NCBI GenBank assembly: GCA_031841125.1
Contig: CM063109.1
Location: 32,306,038-32,370,037 of the forward strand
Direction of reading: 5' to 3'
From: Acanthococcus lagerstroemiae
Lineage: Eukaryota > Arthropoda > Insecta > Hemiptera > Eriococcidae
Length of the DNA: 64,000 nucleotides
Positions within the stretch are counted from its first letter, which is position 1. Each line of letters opens with the position of its first letter. The notes beneath the pieces were generated by a model. It made no database searches. It was given only the letters and a program-made list of their open reading frames with translations, and was not told where the DNA came from. Made by a program: the position numbers and the translations under genes. Below, one piece after another: positions 25,764 to 37,214 of the stretch.

Positions 25764-25792
<29 letters not shown>
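25764..25792 (+). repeat. A29 homopolymer
   Basis: This is an uninterrupted run of about 29 A. It could be the tail of a retroposed sequence, but no recognisable body lies upstream. Confidence 0.9.
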
Positions 25793-25794
<2 letters not shown>

Positions 25795-27590
25795 TTTTGT
25801 TAATTAGCCCAATTGTGCAAGAGACCAATGTATACCCTTATTTACGCCAGTAGATTTCGGTAAACACGTGGTTGAATTCAATTTTGAGCCCAGGCCGCGG
25901 AAACAGCTGGTGTCTCCGCACCTGTCTTGTCAGTAACATCAGAAACACATTATCTACGTAGAAATGAGAAATCGATTAAACATCAAACGAAAAAGTTCGG
26001 CGAAATTTTCTCTCATTTGAAAAATTCACGTCTTCACCCGGCAGGTCGTTTGCCCGAGAAATATAGCAACACGAACTGGTCACCGCGATTATCGTATTTC
26101 CTAATCGCCTAAACGGTTTCGGAAAATCGTTTCGCATTCTTGGCTAGGCTCATTAGTGTCAACTCTATATACCCACGAAAAGCGATGTGGAAAATGAGCA
26201 TACATTTACAAAATGGCCAGATTTAAACTGAAACACATATAGCTTCCAAAAAATCCGAGTGTTTTTTTTACGCAAAAAAGAAAAGGAAAAAGCGCAAGCA
26301 CAAACGAAAAATGACTTCTGAATGATCTTCGACCACGCGATCACGCTACTGAAAAGCTGCGAACTAATATTTCTGGTCAGTTGACAGCGGGCGGAAAAAA
26401 GAGAAACTCGAATGATTTATTAGCGAAATAGGTTTCCTAGTTTTCCAGTTTACACATTCACAAATACTCAATTACGGCGTGATTTTTTTTTCCCTTTTCA
26501 ATTTTTCAGTCAAAAATGTATAACCTACGTTTTGGTATGCACGGTGCCCGTTGACAATGACGGATTAATGACTTTTCACGTTGGCGACAGTTTAAGGCTG
26601 ACTTTGCTTCCAGTCGAACACGCTATGCAGACCGCAACGCGCATATAGATGAACCATCGGGTCCGAATTCGGAATAACATTAATGAACTCGACTAAGGTG
26701 AAATCCTCTCCCTCTCCTCACCCTGCGAGTCTCGTTCCTCCAAAGTATACTCGGCTAGATGGATAAAAACCAAAGAGTAATCTCACTGTCTAGTCTAATC
26801 GCGATTCGGATTCGTTTTTCTGATACTCCGCGCACTGTTATTTATACGTAAAAAAAAACTTTCTTATCTGATCTTCAAAATCGGACGTTTGTGTGCTAAG
26901 CCGAAAGTATTTTAAAAATTTCTCGTGTTTCTATAATTTTCGGCTCTTTTTCTCTAACAATTTACGAGTACGTTGACTTAATAAATAAACGTAAAAATTA
27001 AGGCGAGAAAAATAAATTTTCATTTGTACTGTTTTCACTTTTTTTCTCCCTTTTTTTTTTTTTTTTACAACTGTCTATAAATGAAACGTTTTCAAACCGT
27101 AAAGCTGGGGAAATTTTTCTAAATACCAAATTTAATTGGGGTGTAACGGCATCGTTTAATTGATTTCGTGTTTTAATGCTTTTAATTAACGAACATTCTA
27201 TACGGTCGGGTCAATTATAGTCTTCTGGTCTTCTTAATTTTTCTCCTTCTTTTTTCATTTTTAGATCTACAACTGATTAGCATCTCGCAGATACGCTGAC
27301 GAGTGTTAACTCTCACGGAATAAGAAATAGTTTTCGTGGCTTAAAGAAGTGAAAGATTGATCATCGGTAGCAGAAAACTGGTAGAATTACGTGAGTGAAA
27401 CAACCGAGTCGAGTTACTGCCATCGTCTTTCTGCTAAACAGTTCGGCCTGAGAGTGAGCTTAATCGCTTAATCTTCTCACAGAATCAAGACTGCTGAATG
27501 GATTGTTAGGATTGGACAACATTGGCATATATGATGCGAGTTGTCGAGTTAGAGGACAGGGTAGCAGCAGGATTGTCAACCGTGAGTATT
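25793..27590. other. Unique island, no gene recognised
   Basis: A repeat-poor stretch with several TTTTATTAG- and TAATTA-like motifs between two transposon-rich blocks. No conserved exon was seen. It is a candidate non-coding regulatory or intronic region by exclusion only. Confidence 0.3.
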
Positions 27591-28383
27591 TCTCAACTCA
27601 GAGGCGAATCTTGACTTTCAGTTTGGGTGGGTGGAGAAGGAAAATTTGCCGACAAATATTTTTTGAAAACTAAAAATTTGCCGACTAATATTTTTTAAAA
27701 ACTAAAAATTTGCCGACAAAACATTTTACGATTTTGAAATTTTGCTGATTTTTCATTCAAAATACTTCTTAATTGAAAAAAATAATAATAATAAAACAGA
27801 AGCAAAATATGGGAACGGGGACTAATTTTAGAAAACGTCCTTGTGTCCTCAAAAAAAAGTCTGCTTTTTTCTACTTTTTATTTTTTCCTTTTTTCGTTCC
27901 TCTTTTAACCTCATTTTTGAAGCGCCTTTTTTATAGTGAGCCACTTGAGACATTCACCTTCCTCGGCCCTTGTGCAAACATACACCATCCGAGAGGTTTC
28001 TTGGATTCATTTGATACTACGGAAAATAAGACTCTTTTGACCCTTCAAAACCTCCTCCTCCAACTTATGTAAAACTTTTAGGACTCTTCCAGACTTCTCT
28101 GAGACTTCAAGGATCTTCTGAATTTGTTCAAGATTTTTTCAGGCTTCATTAAAACATTACACTTTAGAAAATGAAAAATTCAAATGAACAGTTTCAAAAT
28201 TTGCCGACTATCAAATTACTGGATTTGTTCACACACACCCCCACCCCCACCCCCACCCAATAGTTTCGTCTCTGCAAATGCAAATTGGAACCTTATCCCT
28301 CAAGCACTCACATTTGCGTACATCAGCGTACCCTAGTCTGGGAGGGTAAGCTGGAAGGATATTAGGAATACTTGAGAGGAACA

Positions 28384-28587
28384 CCCCGATTGAAAATTTG
28401 GTGAGCGCTCACGCAGCATGTCACAAACCACTACCGTTTTGAGACTTTTGGCCTATCACATTTTTTCGAGAGTGTTCAACATCTCATCATTTTAAAATAG
28501 TGTGTGTGAAGCGATCGCTCAGCATTAGCGTGATTACTCAGTGATGTTCACAAATGCACTCACAGTTGGCCTCATTGTCAATCGGGA
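28384..28587. mobile_element. MITE of about 204 bp inserted in the family-A module
   Basis: CCCGATTGA at 28385 and TCAATCGGG at 28578-28586 form 9-bp inverted termini. The three related modules lack this segment: they read GAGAGGAACWCACAACTTC straight across the position. It is therefore a later insertion. The TSD is short or absent (AC-like). Confidence 0.75.
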
Positions 28588-28734
28588 CGCAACTTCCTTT
28601 ACACATTAAGGTGGTTGTTATTTACTCTTGGTGAACATTTTTTTCCTGAATTTCCTCTGATTCGTCTCCTAAATTGGTTCCAATGAAATCAATAGTAAAA
28701 ATATTTAAGAAAAAGAAGAAAATTACAAAGTTTC

Positions 28735-29390
28735 AGGTTGATCGGATTTAGGGGAATCCGTGCTACAAGCTCCCTTTGGTTCTTATGGGAAAAACAACTG
28801 GGATTTTGACTTTTGTTTCAGACTAAATTTCCCTCCTATATTCACCAGGACCAAAGCACGTAAATTAAATAACAGAACATTTGCTATCGGATTCAACTTG
28901 TGACATTGAAAAATAAGCCAACTTTTAAATTTAAATAAAATGTTCAACCTTCTCAAATTTCAGGCTCTAGGTCAAATAGATAATTTAGTAAAAAACAGAA
29001 ATTCATTGAAATTCGAAATTCAACGTTTGCTATCGACTTTCAGATTTTCGAAATGTCTTCCAGTTTTCAGCTTTGTTTTAACCTTTCAGATAACGTTCGA
29101 TAATCTGCTTGAAACCTTCGGCTTTCGATTGACTAGTCTCTAACATGAAACCAGGGTACTCAAAAAAAAAAAAAAAAGGTACAAAGTTTTAGGTGATTGG
29201 ATTTAGGGGAATCCATACTACAAGCTCCCTTTCGTTCTTATGGGAAAGGCAAATGGGGTTTTGACTTTTGTTTCAGACTAAATTTCCCTCCTATATTCAC
29301 CAGGACCAAAGCACGTAAATTAAATAACAGAACCTTTGCTATCGGATTCAGCTGGTGACATTGGAAAATAAGTCTTTTGCTTCCAACTTT
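28735..29390 (+). repeat. Internal duplication in the family-A module
   Basis: A block of about 190 bp beginning GGATTTAGGGGAATCCRT and running past ACCAAAGCACGTAAATTAAA occurs at about 28740-28920 and again at about 29200-29385, direct orientation, 455 bp apart. The other copies of the module (3062, 31062, 43240) have it once. Confidence 0.8.
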
Positions 29391-29564
29391 TAGACAGCCC
29401 GTACCCATGAGGGGGGAAGCTGGGGCTCAGCCCACTCTAAAGGTACCTTGAACCCCCCCCCCCCTAGGCAGAGATACCACGATTTAAAAAAATCATCATT
29501 ACGCCAGAACCCTAGCCAGAGTGGTGCTAGTGGGCCCTGAGCAGCCCCTAACGCTCGCCGGAGC

Positions 29565-30440
29565 CTCCCCTGGCCAAATTTCATGAATAAAAATGAAAAA
29601 TTCCTTCTATTTTCTCGCTTGTTTTGTTCAAAACTTTTCGTTAAACTACATTTTAATGTTTATACAGTTGTCAACACTGATTTTGCTGTGAAAGATAGAA
29701 GAATCGTATGTTTGTCGTTCTTTGTATGTGACGTGTCCTACGAACAGGGCCCGAATGTCCATCCAGCAGTTTCAGACACACAGACCTTTTTCTTGTGTCA
29801 CATTACAATATTCACAAGCACAGTGGTAGGCTCGGGATCCAGTTCACATTGAATATCGATGGCTAAATGCCTGAATGGCTGTTTGAGAACTGATAACTTG
29901 ATAAGTCCACAGAAATAGAGTTTTTTTACCGATACTTCCACAAGTTCGAAAATTTGATCGTTCTAAGGGTTAATTTTTTTCACACGATCTATTCATTTTT
30001 TTTTCAATGGTTTATCGGTAAGTTGAATCACCAGTTTTGATTGTGAATTTTGAGACCAAATTCAATCATAGTGGTGTAGACAAGATTTTCGGGGGGGGGG
30101 GGGGGCAAAGTAAGATTTTCAAGGAAGAAAAAGTCGAAAGTTGAAGTACTTTTTAAAAATCGCAGATATTAGAGCACTATTGCATGAAAATGAAGGTAAA
30201 ATTACTACTCGAACGAAAATTAAAATTTCTCATTTCTGCATATTTTACATTCTATTTCAGGTGCCTTGGGGGCATTCGCCCCCTTTGCCCCTCTGGCAAT
30301 ACCACGGCTTCGGAGAACTCTTTAGATTATATACTATGTGTATCCACAAGCCCTCCCCCCTCCTGGTAAACAGTCAGCACCACCTACCGCAGATGGTTAA
30401 TAAAATGTTCAACTTCCTAAAATTTTAGGCTGTAGAATGG
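29565..30440 (+). repeat. Family-B repeat, copy 1
   Basis: It matches 59878-61210 on the opposite strand. Shared blocks include AGTTTTGTTCAAAACTTT, GAAAGATAGAMGAATCGT, CTTTTTCTTGTGTCACATTA, GATCCAGTTCACATTGAATA, ACTTGATAAGTCCACAGAAA and CCTACCGCAGATGGTT. A G16 run sits at 30092-30107. There is no protein similarity. Confidence 0.85.
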
Positions 30441-31944
30441 ACACCCTGATTGTCAACTAGAATTATCAACTCGTTCTTGTTTAGTTTTAATTGCCTGAAC
30501 AAGGAAGCATACTCTACTTCTCTATTATTTTGAATTTGATCTCGCATATTATTATGGGCTCATCTTCAAAAAAGAGGAAAATGAGAGTGAATGCATTCCT
30601 CAATTCAGCACCTCTACTTGCCTTTTGAAGACCCCAGTTTGTCCCACGTCGATCGATCGGATTTCGGAATAAAAATGGGTGTAGGGATTATGTTTTTACA
30701 GTTTGTATGAAAATTAACGGTCAGCGTTTTTTTATTTACCAACAAGGCCGGATTTACCTGACTGGCCGCTGTGTGCTAATTTTTTTTACCGCCCCCAAAA
30801 ATGTACGTAAAATAAATCCCACTTTATTCGTTTTAAATTTTTCATCCCCCAAACACTTACATTTGCGCACATAAGCATACCCTAATCTGGGAGGGTAAGC
30901 TGGCAGGATGTTAGAAATACTTTGAGAGGAACTCACAACTTCCTTTACGCATTAAGATGATCGTTATTTACTCTTGGTGATATTTTTTTCTGAATTTCCT
31001 CTGATCCGTCTCCCACGTTAGTTCCAATAGAATTAAAAAAAAAAAAAACACAAAGTTTTAGGTTAATTGGATTAGAGGAATCCGTTTCATACTAAATTTC
31101 CCGCCTACATTCACCAGGACCAAAGCCCGTAAATTGAAGTATTGTTCCATTTACGATATCGGATTCAGCTTGTAACACTGGAAAATAATTCATTTGCTTT
31201 CAACTTTCAGAATTTAATAAAATATTCAACTTTTTCAAATTTTCGGCTCTAAGGTCAAACAGATAAGAGTCTAGTAAAAATAGAATAGTCATTGAAATTC
31301 GAAATTCAACATTTTACTACCGACTTTCAGATTTTTGAAATGTCTTCCATGTTTCAGCTTTGTTTCAACCTTTCAGATAACGTGTTCGATACTCAGCTTG
31401 AAACCTTCGGCTTTTGACTGACTAGTCTCTGACAGGAGTCCAGGGTACTCCATTTTCAGAAACGAAATTCGATTTTCAGTTTGGGGAGGCGAAGAAGAAA
31501 AATTTGCCGACAAATATTTTTTGCAAAACTAAAAATTCGCCGACAAAATCTTTTAAAAATGAAAAATTTGCCGGTTTCTTAATTGAAATATTTTTTAACT
31601 GAAAAAATAATAATAATAATAAACGAAACATTCATAAAAAATGAAAAATTCTTCGAATGAACTGTTTCAAAATTTGCCGACCGCCGAATTAGTGGAGGGG
31701 TGTTTCAATCCCCACACCCCTATAGTTTCGCCCCTTTCTCAATTTGAGGATTTTCATACCCTTTCCTAAGTCTCTCTACATCAAATCGTATTACAACCTC
31801 GTGATTTTCAGAAATACAATTTTCATAGCAGATGAGCCGGAGTAGTTTTCCACTGCTTTCATCAACGCCGCGCAAAATCTTAGGATTTTCTTGAAAATTC
31901 CGGTAACTTGAGGATTTTTTCTTAGAATTCGAGTAAGTCAAGAA

Positions 31945-33945
31945 AACCACTGTGTGCAGGAGCAAAATGACAACCTGATGAGAATACTAAAGGTAGTAGA
32001 GGAAAAATATGAAGTTAAAGATGCAAGTAACAAATTCGAACGCAGACTAGCAGTAAAAACTAAGAAAATTTGTGAAAAACGAAATCTTCTATCCAAAGTG
32101 GTAAGGAAATCGGAGATGCAAAAGGTTGAGTTAGCGGAACTACGGAAATTAGCACGAAAAATGATAAGGAGACACCTGAGAGAGGAAGAACACCGTATTC
32201 TGGCCGAAATATTGGATGAGTTAGGCTCAACAAAAAAAGCCAAAAAAGAGCTGAATGACTTTAGGGGGCTACTCCCAGCAATTAAAAACCCCGCGGGTAA
32301 AGAAATAGTCGACAGAGTAGGCATCACGAAGGTAACATCGGAATACTGCACAAAACTGTAAAGTGAGGTGGAGGAAGAGGAAGAAACTAGCGAACGGGAG
32401 TTTAGAAACGAAGATGACACTCCACCCTTCCTGGAGAGCGAAATAAAACACGTTCTAGCTGGCCTGAACAGCGGAAGGGCAGTAGAACCAGACGGCGTAG
32501 AAAACGGATACTTGAAAATGCTCAAAGAGGAGCTAACAACCCCACTAACCAGGCTTTTCAACCTGATTCTGGTTTCGGAGACGATACCCGAGCAATGGAG
32601 GCTACCGGAAATTGTTTTGCTATTCAAAAAAGGGGATAGAAAGGATCTGGGGAATTACCAACCTCAAATGTATCGTAAGTTTTTGCAAAAATTCTAAAAA
32701 TTAGGTCAAAGTCAGGAACAGGCTGTATTTCGAAACGGTATATCGACGATAGATCAGATTTTTATAATAAATCAAATGATAGAAAAATGTAACGAATTCA
32801 ACATTCCATTGTACATTTTACAAAATGATTTTCAGAAAGCAATCGACTCAGTCCGCCTCAATCACCTCTGGAGCGCCCTAAATAATCAAGAAATTTAAGC
32901 TAAGTATATTAGAATTTTGATGAACCTTTACAAAATTTCGGAGGGAAGGATAAAAACGGACAGGAGAGGACAAAAATTCAGAATAACAAAGAGGAGTGAA
33001 ACAAGGCGACCCTCTCTCCCCAAACCTGTTCAACAGCATCTTAGAAAATGTATTTCAGAAATTATATTGGGAATAGACGGGAGCTGAGAAAATCTGTAAT
33101 TCGCAGACGACGTAGCCCTCATAGCTCGAAGTGCTGAAGAAATTCAGCTAATGGCAGAAGAATTGCGAGAAGTGGAAAAAGAGGCAGGTTTGATCATAAA
33201 AACCACAAAAGCGATGCTGCTCACAAATAGTAAAATTGGAACAAAAATAAGTTTGAACAGCGAAGTAATAGAAAAAAGTGAAAAAGCAATATATCTGGGT
33301 CAGGTAATCTCATTTTAGGATAGTTTAAAAAAAAAGAACTAAAAAGGAGGAAGACAGCTATTGGAGCCTAAAGAGCATTTTCAAAGGAAATTTTCCTCAA
33401 AAAATGAAAAAGAAAGTATTCGAAAGTAATGTACAGACGAAGCTGACGTACGGAGCACAAACGTGGGCGCCCACGGACCGACAGCTGTTGGGGCTGGTCA
33501 GAACGCAGACGTCGATGGAACGCTCAATGATAGGTGCAAAAAGGAAAGAAAGAAAGAGCAATATAACTGTTAGGAAAAGCACTCAAATAACTGCAGATAC
33601 AAAATCAAAAGATTGAAGTTTGTTACGTCGGTCACGTAGTCAGGAGGGAAGAAGGTAGGTGGGGAAAAAGGGTTTTGCTTTGGGAACCGAGAGATAAAAA
33701 AAGGAGGATGGGGAGACCAAAAATGAGATGGGTGGATGAAATTGTTGGGGTCGCGGGAGCGCCATGGGGGAGGGATGCTAGCAATAGGAAGAGATGGAAA
33801 CGGATAGGAGAGGCCTATACCCGGGGTTGGGCGCACGACGGAAAACAGTAGCCAGTGGTGCCTGATGGTGCAATTACAGACAGTTACTGTAACGAAGGTT
33901 GTTATGTTTTGTTTTCTTTTTACCTACAATAAAGGCTGATTATTA
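31945..33945 (+). pseudogene. RTE-like LINE reverse transcriptase, 5'-truncated and decayed
   Basis: Several frames joined through stops and frameshifts give a nearly continuous polymerase. 31954-32361 is the linker after the endonuclease. 32368-32697 carries the first RT blocks (LNSGRAVEPDGVENG, IPEQWRLPEIVLLFKKGDRK). About 32760-32960 carries the DFQKAIDSV catalytic block. About 32985 has GVKQGDPLSP-type sequence and 33100-33111 encodes FADD, the active-site motif (YADD in most elements). 33404-33616 gives TYGAQTWAP. 33620-33850 gives the YVGH, GRP-x-MRWVDEI and AYTRGW tail. The endonuclease is missing. No single frame spans the protein, so it is inactive. It ends near an ATT-rich tail at 33937-33947, typical of RTE 3' ends. 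Confidence 0.88.
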
Positions 33946-33949
33946 TTTC

Positions 33950-34390
33950 CGTATATCTCCGATTATAAGCCGCGCATTTTTTCAGAAATTGACGTTTAAA
34001 AATGTGGGGTGGGGCTTATATTCAAGGTGCGGCTTATATACGAATAATTTCAAAAAATCATTAAAAAAAATAGAGGTAGGTAGGTACTAGATAGATAGTC
34101 GATGGATATTTTCTGTTGCCTTATCGGTAACTAACATAAGCTTCATGTCTGTGCATGTGCACTTCTAAAATGAATGTGAGGAAGATGACTACTCAAGTTC
34201 TTCTGGCGATGAAGATGACTCAGAGACTCAGACTAGCAGTTACCTACCGATTTTTAAAATTATTTTCTAGTATTATTGGTACATATTCTGCGGCTTATAT
34301 TCGCATATCATAATAAATTATTTTTGAAGTACGTCTTTAAATTTTGGGTGCGGCTTATATTCGTGGGCGGCTTATAATCGGAGATATACG
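33950..34390. mobile_element. MITE with perfect 24-bp TIRs
   Basis: CGTATATCTCCGATTATAAG plus CCGC at 33950-33973 is exactly mirrored at 34367-34390. The interior (441 bp in all) repeats GTGCGGCTTATATTCG three times. It lies in the ATT-rich 3' tail of the preceding LINE, so it inserted after the LINE. The flanks are both ATTAT-rich, so the TSD cannot be fixed. The TIR resembles pogo/Tc1-type ends. Confidence 0.88.
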
Positions 34391-34460
34391 ATTATTATAA
34401 AATCTCAGGATTTTCTTGAAAATTGCAGTAACTTGAGGATTTTTTTTCAGGATTCTAGAG

Positions 34461-35254
34461 ATTAATCACAGAAAAGTTGAACGGTAGGCATCTATTTAAA
34501 AAAATTCTAGTTGTAGAATTCAGATGCCTTAGTGATTTCTCACTATGAGAATATCCTGGGAAAGGAACTTAAACTTACTTATTCCCTATGTCATTTTCTC
34601 AGGACATTGTGGAATGCCCGCCTAGGTAGGCTCAATTTTTTGATCAAGCTATCAATTTTTTCAATCACAGATGAACTATTTTTTAAGAGATACAATTTCA
34701 GACATTTTCTAACCCTGGCCCTAGCAGATGATGCAACTTGGAGTCGCTACGCATTCTATGGCTCTGTGCTCACGTATCGGTAGTGAGCGACCTTATGGGA
34801 CACAATACTGGTGCAGGTGAACCGTGTGTGTTCAAATTCCGGGCATTCGCGTGTAATCCTGGATTAAATTGAAGGCTGTATCCGAGTTGCGTTCGGAAAA
34901 GGACATAAGAAAGGGGAGCCACAGTCGATTTGCGTCCGGGAAAAGTTACCGAAATGCGTCCAGTTGCGTAGTTAAGTGTATTATAGTTGATAGTGGGGAG
35001 CATTGATTCCACAATAACCTGTTATACACGTTTGTCCAGGTATAGGTTTGCTAATGGAAGGGGGGGGGAGGCAAAAGTTCCAGGCCCTCCTTCGCTACGC
35101 GGCTGCCGAAGTGTGTATCAGTTCTGCGATTACGCCCTCGAGAATTACATTTTCAGCTGACAGTCGCTTCCCGCCACAAATGTGGGCAGATTGCAACGCT
35201 TCGATAACTTAGAACAGGTGCATTTCCTCGGCACCCCCCCCCCCGCCGGTGGAC
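34461..35254. other. No gene recognised
   Basis: Short chance frames. A G9 tract at about 35060 and a C10 tract at about 35237 mark likely transposon debris. No boundaries were found. Confidence 0.35.
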
Positions 35255-36010
35255 TAGAAATATGGGCCATTCGTTTGTGCTACGTTTGTGCTGAAAAGTC
35301 CTGTAATTTGTGCTGCTCCCCTTCCAGAGATATTTGGGAAAACTTTTAGGGTTTTGCTGTAGAAACGGGAGTATTCCCACTTTCACCTAAGGGATCTAAA
35401 ATGGTGTCAACTGTTTGTGCTACGCGCGTTTGTGCTGGTTTATGCTGAAAACCCCTCGTTTGTGCTGTCCCCTTCCAGCGATATTCGGGGAAACTTTTGG
35501 GGGTGTTGTAGAAACAGGAGCACACCCACTTTTACCTAGGGGGTCTAAAATGGTGTCAATCGTTTGTGCTACTTTTGTGCTGGTTAGTGCTGAAAACCCC
35601 GTTGTTTGTGCTGCTCCCTTTCCAGAGATATGTGAGAAAACTTTTCGGGGTGCTATAGAAACTGGAGCCCCCAATTTAACCTAGGGGGTCTAAAATAGTG
35701 TCAATCGTTATGCTACGTTTGTGCTGGTTTGTGCTGAAAACCCTGTCGTTTATGCTATTCCCCTTTCAGAGATATTTGAAAAAACGTTTGGGGGTACTGT
35801 AGAAATGGGAGCACCCCCACTTCACCCAGGGGATCGAAATTGGTGGCAAGCGTTTATGCTACGTTTGCGCTGCCTCCTTCCCAAGATGTTGAGGTTTATT
35901 TTTGGTGGTACCGATGAAATGGTTTTTGAAAAAGGGGTTAGACAAAGAGCTGAAAAGAAAAAAGTGCACGCAATCGTTTGTGCTTTGTTTATGCTGGTTT
36001 GTGCTGTCAC
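35255..36010 (+). repeat. Tandem array, unit about 145-149 bp, five units
   Basis: The landmark TCTAAAATGGTGTCAA (or variant) occurs at 35395, 35544, 35689 and 35834, spacings 149, 145 and 145. Each is followed by GTTTGTGCTACGTTTGTGCT, TGCTGAAAACCC, CCTTCCAGAGATATTTG and GGGGGTRCTGTAGAAA. A partial unit precedes (35255) and a decayed one follows (to about 36010). Opposite-strand and same-strand frames here are repeat artefacts. Confidence 0.9.
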
Positions 36011-36889
36011 CCATAATCTCCTAGCCTATCACCATTGTATCCCCGCAATTGTTTGGAAGGGGTACTATTTATTTCTGTATTCCCTGTTCCAACTTCACTG
36101 CTATGCTTATACATATCGAACTGAGTGCTCGATATACAATCAATTCACCGATATGTTCCCGGCTACATCCAATAATGGAGAACTTGTCTTAATCAGCGAG
36201 CGTGTAACACCTTCATGAATTCCTATAAATGAATCTGTGCATTGAATTATTAAGTGTAGAATAGATTATCTTAAAGAGAGTACAGAAAAAATAAAATAAA
36301 AATAAAATAAAAAAAGGAATGAAAAACTTAATATTAAACTAATAATTACTAGTACGCATCGGAACGTATACTTAAGCAAGCGCTCATAATATCTTCCCTG
36401 TTAGACTACGAGGCGTCTTATTAACAACAAATGGCTGGTACTTCGATGCTGGGCGGATCACTAAGCTCTCTGCCACGGATCCCGAGGCTGTAGAACGGCT
36501 AAAAAATTATTTTTTTTTATTAGTATATATTTTTTTCTAATATTTTAATGCTTTTAATAACCGGTTTATTTGCTATAAATCATAAGTACTTGCCCGAAGG
36601 GGTTTGTACGAGCCATTTAGAATGCGGCAAGCGTGTATGCATGTACGCATTTTTCGGTATACGCGCGCATTGCATTCCCCGCGCCAGTCATGAGTCATGT
36701 CGATAACTGAAAGAAGGGACTTCCAGTCGGAAGGAAAAGAAAAACAAATCATGAATCGTATCAATTTTGCACTGATATCAGAGGTGCCTAAAAAGAACTG
36801 ACTTGGCTTGTTCAATGTGGAACTGACACGTAACCTACCTTTGTAATGTGTTTTTAGAGAAGTGTGTGTATGTACTTGTTGTACACCAG
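36011..36889. other. No gene recognised
   Basis: This includes an AAAATAAAATAAA simple repeat at about 36285-36315 and otherwise unremarkable AT-rich DNA. Confidence 0.35.
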
Positions 36890-36894
36890 GATGC

Positions 36895-37205
36895 CACCAC
36901 TGGTCGAACTTGAAAAAGAGCCCTCAGAAAGCAACATTGACATTCTAAGTCTATCGGAAGCAAAAAGAAGAAGGGGAACAGCTTGTGAAACGAAAAAATA
37001 GCAACATTTTTTACTACTTTGGGTCGATCAAAGGATATAAGGAGAGGCGTCGGGTTCTATATTAACAAACGTCTCTCAAAACAAATAAATAGTGGAATTG
37101 AAAGGACTCTTCGAAAGGACTGGCCTCCCTAAAAATAAAAATTAGCAAAAATGAGATTCTATCAGTTTGTCACGTATATACCCCCACACTCTCCGCACCG
37201 AAAGA
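36895..37205 (+). pseudogene. RTE-like LINE endonuclease, N-terminal scrap
   Basis: The plus strand reads NIDILSLSEAKRRRGTACET, then YYFGSSKGYKERRRV, INKRLSKQINSGIE and TYIPPHSPHRKRE with frame changes. This fits the apurinic-like endonuclease of LINEs: the DIL-x-LSE catalytic block, the INKRL segment and the VYAPHS/T block. It is cut off at the inverted-repeat element that begins near 37215. The endonuclease nicks target DNA in retrotransposition; this fragment cannot function. Confidence 0.65.
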
Positions 37206-37214
37206 GGGAACAAT

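Larger units (their letters stand above)
27591..31744 (+). mobile_element. Family-A composite element, 4.1 kb, near-perfect 8-bp TSD
   Basis: The element proper is 27599-31736. TCTCAACT (27591-27598) and TCTCAATT (31737-31744) border it, 7 of 8 matching. The ends CAGAGGCGAATCT and, inverted, AAGGGGCGAAACT match at 10 of 13 positions. In order it contains a family-A MITE (27599-28272), a module shared with copy 1 and internally duplicated (28273-29560), a family-B repeat (about 29565-30440), a module shared with 42743-43677 (30555-31458) and a short family-A MITE (31459-31736). No transposase is encoded. Confidence 0.75.
31874..34460. repeat. 60-bp direct repeats flanking the LINE block
   Basis: 31874-31932 and 34399-34460 both read AAAATCTYAGGATTTTCTTG followed by AAAATT, then GTAACTTGAGGATTTTTT, with few mismatches. 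Between them lie the RTE-like LINE (31945-33945) and the 33950-34390 MITE. The pair is too long for a usual LINE TSD, so it more likely marks an older tandem duplication or a repair event. Confidence 0.75.
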
